From Tenacibaculum skagerrakense (GTDB taxonomy: Bacteria > Bacteroidota > Bacteroidia > Flavobacteriales > Flavobacteriaceae): a stretch of DNA of 64,000 nucleotides. The notes under the pieces were generated by a model. The model had not been told where the DNA came from and did not search any database. It saw only the letters and a program-made list of their open reading frames with translations. The stretch's first letter is position 1; every line of letters begins with the position of its first letter. A program made the position numbers and the translations under genes. Location: NCBI RefSeq assembly GCF_004345825.1, contig NZ_SLXM01000007.1:186001-250000 (forward strand), given 5' to 3'. This document shows, one piece after another, positions 1 through 9,465 of this stretch.

Positions 1-369
1 AAATTATCAATTACTGATGGTGAAAACAGTAAGCTAATCGCAGAAATTGGTGCAGGAGAAATTGTAGGAGAAATGTCGTTTTTAGAGTCGCGTCCACCTT
101 CAGTGTCTGTTATTGCTACTGAAGAAACTAGCGTATATGCAATATCAAGAGAATTAATGAATAGCAGATTAGCTTCTAATCTTGAGTTTAAAGCAAATTT
201 CTATTATGCTTTAGCATTATTCTTATCAAACAGATTACGAAAAACAACAAGTCAATTAGGTTACGGAAACCCAAGTGAAGAAGATTTAATAGATGAATCT
301 GTTCTAGATGGAGTTTCTATGGGGGGATCTAGATTTGGGCAAATTTTACAAAAATTTTCAGAAGTATAA
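1..369 (+). CDS. Cyclic nucleotide-binding domain protein, C-terminal part (cut by window start)
   Basis: The reading frame is open from base 1, so the gene begins upstream of the window; the first ATG seen (base 73) is internal. The visible 122 residues carry the end of a cNMP-binding beta-roll: a GEIVGEMSFLE phosphate-binding cassette followed by RPPSVSVIA, close to the GE-(x)n-R-(A/S)-A/V pattern of CRP/PKA-type domains. An alpha-helical tail follows. No helix-turn-helix is visible after the roll, so this part does not look like a CRP regulator. It ends 12 bases before the TolC gene and probably opens the same operon. The two adenylate cyclases downstream could supply its ligand (inference). 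Confidence 0.75.
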   Translation, partial: KLSITDGENSKLIAEIGAGEIVGEMSFLESRPPSVSVIATEETSVYAISRELMNSRLASNLEFKANFYYALALFLSNRLRKTTSQLGYGNPSEEDLIDESVLDGVSMGGSRFGQILQKFSEV

Positions 370-381
370 TTAGGGGGGAAC

Positions 382-1935
382 ATGGGGAATCGATTTCAAA
401 TCACAATTTTATTATTTTCATTTCTACAATTAATTAATGCTCAAGAGTTAACGCAAGGAAATATAGTAAATCTTGCACAGTTAACTTTAGACAAAAGTCC
501 AATTGTTCAAACGAATCAATTGTCAATTTTAAATGCAGAAGGAGATTATCAGATACAAAAAAGTTTGTTTGATTATCAACTAACATCAGGAATTACTACA
601 GATAGAACAGTTTCTAATTTATATTCTTTTGATCCAAGAACTAATGATCTTTCTGGAGATTTAAAAGCTAACCGTTTTATAACTTCTTTAGGTTTACAAA
701 AAAGGTTTAGAATAGGATTAATTGCTGACTGGTCTGTTAACTATTCTATGTCGAATGACAACTATCAATTGGATAGATTTTTTAGAGATGTTGGAGCTAA
801 TATTCAAGAGCATTCAATGTCGAGTTCATTCTCTTTAACGCAACCATTATTAAGAGGGAGTGCAGATGTTGCTTCAGCATTAGAGAATTCATCATTACTT
901 GATTTAGAGAGTGAAAAAACTAATTTGAACTTTAGAAATTCGTTTGAATTGTTACAATTAGCCGATGCCTATTGGCAATATGTAGCTGCTTTTAAAAGCC
1001 TGGAAATTTATAAAGAGAATGAGTTACGAGTTCAAAAAGTCTTAGAAATTACCGAGGAATTAGTTAAAGCAGATAAAAAGCCAGCGGGTGATCTTGCACA
1101 AATTCAAGCTGATTTAGCAAATCAAGTACGACAAACAAAAGCAGCTGAACAACAGTATTATAGTGCAAAGTTAAATTTAGGAAGAGTTATTGGTTTAAGC
1201 GAATTAGAAAGTAAAGCTATAAAAGATCCTATTGATGATTTCCCGCAGGTGTTAACATCGGGTTATACTAATAATCTTAATGTTCAAGATTATATCGCTT
1301 TAGCAAATGAAAACAGAAGTGATATTGAAGCATCATTACAAACAGAAGAAGCAATTAGAACTAGGTTAAGTTTTGCAGAGAATAGCAAAAAGCCTGAGTT
1401 AAACTTATCAGGATTTGTAAACTATGGAGGGTTAAATTTTGGTAACGGACTTACAAATGCGTTGTCAACTTTTACGCAAAGCGAAGGCAGAAATGTAGGT
1501 TTTGGAGTTCGACTAAATTTTGCATTTGCCTTAAACAATAACAATGCACGTGGTAGCTATTTAAAGAATAAGACACTTTTTGAAAACCAACAAATTTCAA
1601 ACGAAAATTTAAAAAGAAACGTATCTCTTAATGTTTCTATAGCTGTAAATAATTTACAGAATAGTGTTTTAATCCTTGAAAAGGCGGAGGAATCTTTACG
1701 TTATTATCGACAGGTTTTTGACAACGAAAAGGAAAAGTTTCAAAATGGTTTAACTACGTTATTAAACCTAATCTTATTCCAAGAGCGATTAACATTTGCA
1801 CAGCTAGAATATTTACAGGCTAACCAACAATTCGCGTCAGCAATTGTAAGTCTTAGATATCAAACAGGCACACTTCTTAAACAAACAAACTCAGAAATCA
1901 CCAAGGAATTATTTTATACGATTCCAAAAAAATAA
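382..1935 (+). CDS. TolC-family outer-membrane efflux protein
   Basis: 517 residues with an N-terminal signal peptide (hydrophobic run ending in INAQ, about residues 1-21) and two long alpha-helical halves, as expected for the TolC/OMF family whose trimers form the outer-membrane tunnel of type I secretion. An LTQPLLRG segment near residue 155 is typical of this family. A purine-rich GGGGGGAAC stretch lies directly before the ATG. It sits first in the run TolC, HlyD, C39-ABC, ABC, so it is the likely exit channel for the peptides encoded downstream. Family assignment is firm; the exact substrate is inferred from context. Confidence 0.88.
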   Translation: MGNRFQITILLFSFLQLINAQELTQGNIVNLAQLTLDKSPIVQTNQLSILNAEGDYQIQKSLFDYQLTSGITTDRTVSNLYSFDPRTNDLSGDLKANRFITSLGLQKRFRIGLIADWSVNYSMSNDNYQLDRFFRDVGANIQEHSMSSSFSLTQPLLRGSADVASALENSSLLDLESEKTNLNFRNSFELLQLADAYWQYVAAFKSLEIYKENELRVQKVLEITEELVKADKKPAGDLAQIQADLANQVRQTKAAEQQYYSAKLNLGRVIGLSELESKAIKDPIDDFPQVLTSGYTNNLNVQDYIALANENRSDIEASLQTEEAIRTRLSFAENSKKPELNLSGFVNYGGLNFGNGLTNALSTFTQSEGRNVGFGVRLNFAFALNNNNARGSYLKNKTLFENQQISNENLKRNVSLNVSIAVNNLQNSVLILEKAEESLRYYRQVFDNEKEKFQNGLTTLLNLILFQERLTFAQLEYLQANQQFASAIVSLRYQTGTLLKQTNSEITKELFYTIPKK

Positions 1936-1947
1936 AAACTAAATAAA

Positions 1948-3213
1948 ATGGCAGCAGGATTTTTTAGAAAAGCAGCGTTGGAAAAGCTTTCAACACCAGA
2001 AAAACTTGATCAGTTAATCAAAGTTACAAGTCCAAAAGGATGGATAGCACTGGCAACTGTAGTTATCGCATTAACAACAGGAATTATGTGGTCTTTCTTC
2101 GGAAATATTAAAACAAAATTAAATGTTGTAGGAGTTTTATTAGGCGGAGAAATTCATGAAGTTGTTTCTACATCTCAAGGACAATTAATTCAATTAAATA
2201 TTAACATTGGAGATACTATTGAAAAAGGGCAAGTAGTAGGATTAATAGAACAACCAGAATTGTTTCAACAAATCGAAGAGGTAAAGGCTTCGTTAAAAGA
2301 ACGTGAATTCGAATTACAAAGATTGTTGTCTTTTGGAAGTGAGGATACGAAACTTCAAGGTGAGCTAATTGTTCAGCAAAGAAATAGTATAGAGTTGCAA
2401 ATTAAATCTGATCAAAAGAGATTAGACTTCTTGAGAAATCAACTTGAGACGGAGAACGATTTATATAAAAAAGGATTAATCACTAGATCGCAAGTAGTTA
2501 ATACAGAACAACAAATCGAAGGAGCGAAAAACTCAATCGAACAATTGAAAGCTAATTTAGTTCAAACGTCTAGTCAAAAGTTAAATCTAGGTTTTGATTT
2601 ACAACAAAAAATAAACTTAAGTAAGCAACGTATTTCTGAAACAGAAATCAGGTTAAAGCACTTAGAGGAGAGATATGCGAAACAAACAAAAATTACGAGT
2701 TCTTATTCTGGTGAAGTTGTAGAAGTGTTATCAGATATCGGGGTAATAGTTGCGCAAGGAACGCCTTTGTTTAAACTAAAAAACCAACATCAAAGTAAAG
2801 ACGATAGCAAATTAAGAGGTGTGTTATACATTCCTTCTCAAGATGGTAAAAAAATTAAAGAAGGAATGCAAGCTTTAGTTGTACCATCAACAGTTCAACC
2901 GCAAGAGTTTGGTTTCATGAAAGGAAAAGTTACTTATGTTTCAGACTTTCCAATAACTCAAAAAGGAATGATGATGACTGTAAAAAATGACCAGCTTGTT
3001 CGTGGTTTATTGCAACAGGGAGCATTATTTGAAGTGTATGTAGAATTTGAAAAAGATAAAGATGCTTATAGTGGATTTAAGTGGACTTCTGCACAAGGAC
3101 CTAAAATTCTAATTAACGAAGGAACTTCTTGTATGGGAAAAATAACTGTAAAGTCAGAGCCTCCAATTGCATTGGTAATACCAGCATTTAAGAAGTTCTT
3201 TGATCTTTACTAA
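1948..3213 (+). CDS. HlyD-like membrane fusion protein of NHLM-type bacteriocin export system
   Basis: 421 residues. A short cytoplasmic N-terminus is followed by one membrane helix (about residues 31-51), a split biotinyl-lipoyl-like domain, a long coiled-coil hairpin (about residues 105-240, rich in E, Q, K and L) and a beta-rich C-terminal part. This is the architecture of HlyD-family adaptors that bridge an inner-membrane ABC exporter to TolC. Gene order and length match the secretion protein of NHLM (nitrile hydratase-like leader) systems. It lies 12 bases after the TolC gene and 13 before the C39 transporter. Confidence 0.87.
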   Translation: MAAGFFRKAALEKLSTPEKLDQLIKVTSPKGWIALATVVIALTTGIMWSFFGNIKTKLNVVGVLLGGEIHEVVSTSQGQLIQLNINIGDTIEKGQVVGLIEQPELFQQIEEVKASLKEREFELQRLLSFGSEDTKLQGELIVQQRNSIELQIKSDQKRLDFLRNQLETENDLYKKGLITRSQVVNTEQQIEGAKNSIEQLKANLVQTSSQKLNLGFDLQQKINLSKQRISETEIRLKHLEERYAKQTKITSSYSGEVVEVLSDIGVIVAQGTPLFKLKNQHQSKDDSKLRGVLYIPSQDGKKIKEGMQALVVPSTVQPQEFGFMKGKVTYVSDFPITQKGMMMTVKNDQLVRGLLQQGALFEVYVEFEKDKDAYSGFKWTSAQGPKILINEGTSCMGKITVKSEPPIALVIPAFKKFFDLY

Positions 3214-3226
3214 TACCTCCTGAATT

Positions 3227-5416
3227 ATGTTTACTAAAAAAGACAATACAAAAAAGAAACTTCCCAAAAGGGTTACTACTCCTACTGTTTTACAGATGGA
3301 AGGCGTAGAATGTGGGGCAGCAGCTTTAAGCATTATTCTAGGATATTACGGTAAGTTTGTTCCGTTAGAAAAATTAAGAATTTCTTGTGGAGTTTCTAGA
3401 GATGGTTTAAAAGCTACAAATATTTTAAAAGCCGCTAGGCAATACGGTTTAGAAGGAAAAGGGTATGCTAAATCTATTGAAAAATTAAAAGATTTAGAAA
3501 TGCCAGCAATTATTTTCTGGAATTTTAATCACTTTTTAGTTATTGAAGGGTTTACCAAAGATAGAGTGTACTTAAGTGATCCAGCTCAAGGAAGATATTA
3601 TGTTAGCCATCAAGAGTTTGATGATGCCTATACAGGAGTTGTGCTTACTTTTAAACCTTCAGAGAATTTTGAAAAAGGAAATGAGAAAAAAGGCTTACTA
3701 AATGCATTAGCCTCTAGAGTTTCAAATTCTAAATTAAGCTTAACTTATATCATTTTAGCAAGCCTATTTCTTGTAATTCCAGGATTAGTAATACCATCAT
3801 TTACCAAAATTTTTATTGATAAATATCTAATCAATGGAGTTTCTGATTTTGTGATGCCACTTCTGTTAATAATGGGAGGAATGTTAGCGGTAAATTCGTT
3901 ACTAGTTTATATTCAACAATATTACTTATTGCGACTGGAAACAAAATTAGCTCTTAGTACTTCTAGTAAATTTTTATGGCATGTTTTTCACTTACCAATC
4001 GCTTTTTTTACACAACGTTACAGTGGAGAGATAGGAAACAGAGTATCTCTAAATGATAAAGTTGCAAGATTGTTGAGTGGAGACCTAGCTAACTCAGCAC
4101 TTAACGTTATTATGGTAGTTTTCTATGCTTTATTAATGTTTTCGTATGATGTTGTGTTAACTGTAATTGGAATTTTTATGGCCAGTTTAAACATTGTAAT
4201 TCTTAGATATGTTTCAAGAGCTAGAAAAGATGGGAATAGAAGATTGTCAAGTGAAAACGGGAAGCTATTAGGAACAACAACATCAGGAATTAGCATGATT
4301 GAAACACTAAAGGCTTCTGGAAGAGAAAACGATTTCTTTACAAATTGGACAGGTTATTTAGCGAAAGTAACTAATGCTCAACAAGAGTTAGGCTGGTTAA
4401 CTACAAGGTTAAATACTGTTCCACCTTTATTAATGTCGTTAAACAGTGCCATTATTTTAGGAGTTGGAGCAACTAGAGTTATGAATGGGGAAATGACTTT
4501 AGGTATGTTGGTTGCTTTCCTTTATCTGATGAATAATTTTATAGGACCAGTAAACCAATTAGTGAGTGTTGGAAGTCTTTTACAAGAAACTGAAAGTGAT
4601 ATGACTCGAATTGACGACGTTCTTAACTATGAGATTTCAAGTGAATTTACTGAAGATGAAAACACTACAAAACAAACAGATAAGTTTTTCAATAAACTAA
4701 CGGGTCACTTCGAAATGAAGAATGTAACATTTGGTTACAATACTACAATGGATCCTTTAATTGAAGATTTTAACCTAACGCTAAAACCTGGAAGTAGAGT
4801 TGCATTAGTTGGAGGTTCAGGAAGTGGTAAATCTACAGTGGCAAGATTAGCATCAGGACTTTATGATCCATGGAAAGGAGATATCTTATTTGATGGTACA
4901 TCAAGAAGAGAAATTCCTAGACATATTGTTAATGAATCAGTAGCGGTTATAGACCAAGAGGTGTTAATGTTTAAAGGAACTATTCACGAGAACATTGCTT
5001 TTTGGGATCATAAAATTCCAGAGAAAAGTATCATACAATCAGCTAAAGATGCAGCTATTCATGATGTTATTGCTGCACGAACTGAAGCTTATGAAAGTGA
5101 AGTAATAGAAAGAGGTTCTAACTTTAGTGGAGGTCAACGTCAACGTTTAGAAATAGCTAGAGCGTTAGCATTAAATCCTTCTATTTTGGTAATGGATGAA
5201 GCAACGAGTGCCTTAGATCCAAAATCTGAAAAGATTGTGATGGACAATATTAAACGAAGAGGTTGTACTTGTTTAATTGTAGCACATAGGTTGAGTACTA
5301 TCATGGATTGTGATGAGATTATTGTAATGGAGTACGGTAAGATAGTTGAAAGAGGTACACATAAAGAATTAATGGAAAAGTCAGGAGCATATGCTCGTTT
5401 AATTGACGCAAAATAA
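3227..5416 (+). CDS. Peptidase C39-containing ABC transporter (PCAT), NHLM type
   Basis: 729 residues in three parts. An N-terminal C39 cysteine protease carries a QMEGVECGAAAL active-site motif with Cys29, His101 in WNFNHFL and Asp117 in LSDPAQG. A six-helix membrane domain covers about residues 170-450. The C-terminal ATPase has Walker A GGSGSGKST (529-537), signature FSGGQRQR and Walker B ILVMDEATSALD. Such enzymes cut leader peptides after a double glycine and pump the core across the inner membrane. The five precursors at 11.7-15.7 kb all carry GG after a conserved leader, which makes them the obvious substrates. All key residues are present. Confidence 0.93.
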   Translation: MFTKKDNTKKKLPKRVTTPTVLQMEGVECGAAALSIILGYYGKFVPLEKLRISCGVSRDGLKATNILKAARQYGLEGKGYAKSIEKLKDLEMPAIIFWNFNHFLVIEGFTKDRVYLSDPAQGRYYVSHQEFDDAYTGVVLTFKPSENFEKGNEKKGLLNALASRVSNSKLSLTYIILASLFLVIPGLVIPSFTKIFIDKYLINGVSDFVMPLLLIMGGMLAVNSLLVYIQQYYLLRLETKLALSTSSKFLWHVFHLPIAFFTQRYSGEIGNRVSLNDKVARLLSGDLANSALNVIMVVFYALLMFSYDVVLTVIGIFMASLNIVILRYVSRARKDGNRRLSSENGKLLGTTTSGISMIETLKASGRENDFFTNWTGYLAKVTNAQQELGWLTTRLNTVPPLLMSLNSAIILGVGATRVMNGEMTLGMLVAFLYLMNNFIGPVNQLVSVGSLLQETESDMTRIDDVLNYEISSEFTEDENTTKQTDKFFNKLTGHFEMKNVTFGYNTTMDPLIEDFNLTLKPGSRVALVGGSGSGKSTVARLASGLYDPWKGDILFDGTSRREIPRHIVNESVAVIDQEVLMFKGTIHENIAFWDHKIPEKSIIQSAKDAAIHDVIAARTEAYESEVIERGSNFSGGQRQRLEIARALALNPSILVMDEATSALDPKSEKIVMDNIKRRGCTCLIVAHRLSTIMDCDEIIVMEYGKIVERGTHKELMEKSGAYARLIDAK

Positions 5417-5424
5417 TCATCGAA

Positions 5425-8331
5425 ATGTTTGAAAATAAAAGAATAAAATTAGCATCGAATGAGTCACTTATTTTAAGTGAACATGATAGGTTTTGGATGA
5501 TTACTTCTGGGGAAGTTGATATATTTTATGCTAGTGTAGATGAAAATGGAGTATACAAAAGCAGTTTAAATTACTTATATACAGCACAACAAGGAGAGCT
5601 TCTATTTAGCTTAATTACATCAAAAGAGTATAAGCAAGATGTTCAGCTTTTAGTAGTTAGTAAAGGAGCCTCATTAGTAGCTATCAATAAAAATAGGTTG
5701 TTAAATATTGATCATTTTCTTCTTGAAAATATGATTGATAAGTGGATTTTGAAACAAGTTCATTTAATTCATAAGAATTTGTCACCTAGAGTTCATACAG
5801 CTCTTGATGATTATACAGTAACTGCTTTAAAGAAGGGAAGCGTTGCATATCCATCAAGAAAATTAGTTTGGGCCGAATTATTACAAGGAGAGATTAAAGC
5901 TTACGCAGGAACTCAGACGATAAAGACTAATGATGAATTTAAATTTCCAGTTCCAGTATCAAGTAATTTCTGGATTTCTGTTGAGGAGAATAGAACAGAG
6001 GTAGCAGTTAAGTCTACCATCGAAATGTTAAATGATGAGATTTATTTTATGTTGTCAATGAATGATTTGCAAAATCATTTATACACTAAACTTATCTCTA
6101 ACTTTAATGAAGCAAAAGAGGAAGAACGAAAAAGAATTGCAGATAAAGTTGAAACTGAACAAAGTAATTTAACAGCTACTTTAGAGAAGTTAAAATCTAT
6201 TATCTCAGGAACAAAAAAGGTTATTGATGATGATTCTGATACTAATTTAGATAACAATTTATTTCAAACTTGTAAGCTTATTGGAGATGAAATAGGCTTC
6301 AAATTTGAAGTTCCTAAATACTTAGAATCTTATAAAAACAATACTACAAACCAATTACAGGCAATCGCTCAGGCTTCAAAAGTTAGAGTACGAAAAATAA
6401 TCTTAAGAGGTACTTGGTGGAAAGAAGAAAATGGACATCTTTTAGCTTTTAAGAAAAAAGAAAAAACTCCAGTAGCTTTAATTCAAAAGACATCTACATC
6501 ATATGTGTTGAAAGATGTAGTTACAGGAGAAGAGCAAAAAGTTGATTATAAAATTGCAGAGGATTTGGAACCAATTTGTTACATGTTTTTTTACGGATTC
6601 GAGGGTACTATGAAATCTGTAAAAGAAATAGGTAAGTTTGCAATTCAAGGAGTAAAGAAAGATGCTAAATACTTGATGTTAGCTGCTTTTATTGGTAGTA
6701 TAGTAGGACTTTTAGTTCCAGTTCTTTCAGGAATTATGTTTGATGATGTAATACCTACAGCAGACACTTCTTTACATGTAGAGGTGTTAATCATAATGAT
6801 TATGCTAGCTTTAGTAACGGCAGGAATGCAATTAATTCAAGGAGTTTTACAATTACGTGTTGAAACTAAGTCAAGTATCAATCTTCAGGCGGGTGTAATG
6901 GATCATCTACTAAGGCTACCGGTTACATTTTACAAGAAGTTTTCAGCAGGAGATTTAACAAACAGAGCATTAAGTATTAACGGAATCAGACAAGTGCTTT
7001 CTAATACAGTAATGACAGCTGTGTTGAGTGGAGCTTTCTCTTTTGTAAACTTGTTCTTATTGTTCTATTACGAGTCTAGTTTAGCTTGGATTGGTGTTGG
7101 ATTAGCAGTTGCTGCGATAGTATTTATGACAGGTATTGGTATGTTAAAGTTAAGGTACGACAGACAAATATCAGATACTCAAGGTGAGCTACAAGGATTT
7201 TTATTTGAGTTCTTGTCTGGAATAACTAAAATTAGAATTACCGGTGGAGAAAGAAGAATTTTTGCACTATGGGCAAACAAGTTTGCAAATCTTAAAAAAT
7301 TAGGTTTCACTTCAGGAAGTTATCAAAACTATGTTGAAACTTTCAACGCTTCTTATCCTTTATTAACCAATATGTTCTTCTTTGGTTTTATTTATTATTC
7401 AGTAAATAATGCAGCGAATGTAGGAGCAATGATTTCAGTAGGAGCATTTATGGCATTCATCAGCGCATTCAACCAATTCTTAAGAGATTGCTTAAAAATG
7501 AGTATGGCGTTAATTACTTCTCTTAACATTATTACTTTATATGAAAGAGTGAAGCCAATCTTAGAGGAAAAGCCAGAATCAGAAGGGGAAAGTTTAGATC
7601 CAGGAGAGTTAGAAGGAGAGATCGAATTGAATTCAATTTCATTTAGATATCATGAAGATCAGCCATTAATTCTTAACGATTTATCGTTTAAAATTAACTC
7701 TGGTGAAATGGTAGCTTTTGTAGGAACTTCAGGTTCAGGAAAATCAACTATTATGAGATTGCTTTTAGGTTTTGAAGAGCCAGAAGCTGGATCTATTTAT
7801 TATGATGGAAATTCTTACGATTCTATGAATAAGGATTTGGTAAGACGTCAAATCGGTGTTGTGCTTCAAAACGGAGCATTAATGTCTGGAAGTATTTATA
7901 AAAATATTGTTGGTAACTCAGAATTAACGCTAGATGATGCTTGGGAGGCTGCTAGAATGGCGGGGATGGAAGAAGATATTAAACAAATGCCAATGGGAAT
8001 GCATACTGTAATTAGTGAGGGAGCAGGAACATTTTCTGGTGGACAAAGACAGCGTTTAATGATTGCTAGAGCTATTGTACATAAACCAAGATTATTATTT
8101 ATGGATGAAGCTACGAGTGCACTAGATAATAAAACACAAAATATTGTATCTGAAAGTTTAGATAAATTACAAGCTACAAGAATTGTAATTGCACATAGAT
8201 TAAGTACGGTGAAAAATGCAGATAGGATTTATGTGTTAGATAAAGGACAAATAGTAGAGTATGGTTCGTATGATGAGTTAATGAAACTAGACGGAGTATT
8301 CTCAAAATTAGCGAAAAGACAAATCGCATAA
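5425..8331 (+). CDS. NHLM-type ABC transporter permease/ATPase with long cupin/cNMP-like N-terminal half
   Basis: 968 residues. Residues 1-400 contain no C39 protease; they look beta-rich, with a WMITSGEVDIFY segment near residue 28 followed by GELLFSL, resembling cupin or cNMP-binding rolls, then a charged helical stretch. A membrane domain starts near residue 415. The ATPase has Walker A GTSGSGKST (767-775), FSGGQRQRLM and LLFMDEATSALD. NHLM clusters usually encode such a second transporter beside the C39 one, probably as the heterodimer partner. Ligand binding by the N-terminal half is inferred from fold resemblance only. The next gene starts directly after its stop codon. Confidence 0.88.
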   Translation: MFENKRIKLASNESLILSEHDRFWMITSGEVDIFYASVDENGVYKSSLNYLYTAQQGELLFSLITSKEYKQDVQLLVVSKGASLVAINKNRLLNIDHFLLENMIDKWILKQVHLIHKNLSPRVHTALDDYTVTALKKGSVAYPSRKLVWAELLQGEIKAYAGTQTIKTNDEFKFPVPVSSNFWISVEENRTEVAVKSTIEMLNDEIYFMLSMNDLQNHLYTKLISNFNEAKEEERKRIADKVETEQSNLTATLEKLKSIISGTKKVIDDDSDTNLDNNLFQTCKLIGDEIGFKFEVPKYLESYKNNTTNQLQAIAQASKVRVRKIILRGTWWKEENGHLLAFKKKEKTPVALIQKTSTSYVLKDVVTGEEQKVDYKIAEDLEPICYMFFYGFEGTMKSVKEIGKFAIQGVKKDAKYLMLAAFIGSIVGLLVPVLSGIMFDDVIPTADTSLHVEVLIIMIMLALVTAGMQLIQGVLQLRVETKSSINLQAGVMDHLLRLPVTFYKKFSAGDLTNRALSINGIRQVLSNTVMTAVLSGAFSFVNLFLLFYYESSLAWIGVGLAVAAIVFMTGIGMLKLRYDRQISDTQGELQGFLFEFLSGITKIRITGGERRIFALWANKFANLKKLGFTSGSYQNYVETFNASYPLLTNMFFFGFIYYSVNNAANVGAMISVGAFMAFISAFNQFLRDCLKMSMALITSLNIITLYERVKPILEEKPESEGESLDPGELEGEIELNSISFRYHEDQPLILNDLSFKINSGEMVAFVGTSGSGKSTIMRLLLGFEEPEAGSIYYDGNSYDSMNKDLVRRQIGVVLQNGALMSGSIYKNIVGNSELTLDDAWEAARMAGMEEDIKQMPMGMHTVISEGAGTFSGGQRQRLMIARAIVHKPRLLFMDEATSALDNKTQNIVSESLDKLQATRIVIAHRLSTVKNADRIYVLDKGQIVEYGSYDELMKLDGVFSKLAKRQIA

Positions 8332-9465
8332 ATGGAAGACCTAAAAAAAAATCAATTTTTAAAAAGCTTTATTAATGACGATAAAGTAGTTGAAGAACTT
8401 ATAAAGTATACAAAAAGTAAGTTCGAGAAAACTAAAAAAGCGTCTAATAAAAGAATTGATGAGCCTTATATTAAAGCATGGGAAAAATATAAAGAAGAAT
8501 CACTAAAAGCTGGAGTTTTTCAAACATTAAAAAAGTATCTAGTTCAACTTAATTTCCCTGTTAAACAAAACATTTCTGCTACAGAAATGTATAAGAATGC
8601 AACCTTAAGAGGGAAAAAAGAATTTCCCTCTGAGGGAATTCAACTGAATAATCCAGAACAATTGGATTTAACTATTTACGATAGTGAATTAGTAGGAAAA
8701 GTTCCTGTTTTGGTAGTGCCAAATCCAGACGATTTTAAATCAGTTATAAGAGCAATTTGTTATAAAAATGAGCCGCAACCAATGTCGGATTCTATGGGAG
8801 CTATTTTTATCAATGGAATCAATAATTGGAATAGAATAGAGGACTTAAAAGAGTATTGGAAAGAAAAATCACCGCTAGAAAATTGGGGAAGTATATTCAA
8901 AAACCATGTTTTGCCGAACCCTGAATTGTATAAAGATAAGCTCATTATTTTAAGCACAAAACCATATAGTGGTGTTAAAGCAACAACTGTTAATATTCCT
9001 GAAAATAAATGGAACGATAAATCAGTTTCAATTCGAAAAGAACACGAATGTGCGCATGTTTTTACATTGAATAACTATAGTTCAATTTCAAAAAATATAT
9101 ACGATGAATTGATTGCGGATTACGCCGGGATTGTAAGTGCTCTTAAAAAGTTTGATAAAGAGTGGATGCTTGCTTTTTTAGGATTAGAAAAGTATCCGGA
9201 ATACAGAGAAGGCGGACGATTTCAAAATTATTTAGATGAGGAATTATCAGAGAAAGCTATTAATCATTTACAATACATTACTGTAAGAGCCATAGATAGC
9301 GTAGCCAAGTTTGATACAACTCTTGGAGAAGTAACCTCATCAAATGATTATGTAAGTAGAATTAAAAGTTTGTGTGAAACTGATTTATTGACAATGGCAA
9401 TGGATCATGGAGAAGAAGAACTGTTGAAAAACTATCATAAACAATTAGAAGAAGAATTGATATAA
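8332..9465 (+). CDS. Putative zinc metallopeptidase-like protein (HECAH motif) in the export operon
   Basis: 377 residues, no signal peptide and no membrane segment. I do not recognise the family as a whole. The sequence shows HECAH at 238-242, which fits HExxH of zincin peptidases, and a DELIADYAG stretch (258-266) that could hold the third metal ligand in gluzincin fashion (Glu259 or Asp263). The N-terminal half is lysine-rich and helical. It starts at the base after the stop of the transporter gene and overlaps the next gene by one base (TAATG), so co-translation is likely. It might process peptides or leaders in the cytoplasm, but that is inference. Confidence 0.6.
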   Translation: MEDLKKNQFLKSFINDDKVVEELIKYTKSKFEKTKKASNKRIDEPYIKAWEKYKEESLKAGVFQTLKKYLVQLNFPVKQNISATEMYKNATLRGKKEFPSEGIQLNNPEQLDLTIYDSELVGKVPVLVVPNPDDFKSVIRAICYKNEPQPMSDSMGAIFINGINNWNRIEDLKEYWKEKSPLENWGSIFKNHVLPNPELYKDKLIILSTKPYSGVKATTVNIPENKWNDKSVSIRKEHECAHVFTLNNYSSISKNIYDELIADYAGIVSALKKFDKEWMLAFLGLEKYPEYREGGRFQNYLDEELSEKAINHLQYITVRAIDSVAKFDTTLGEVTSSNDYVSRIKSLCETDLLTMAMDHGEEELLKNYHKQLEEELI

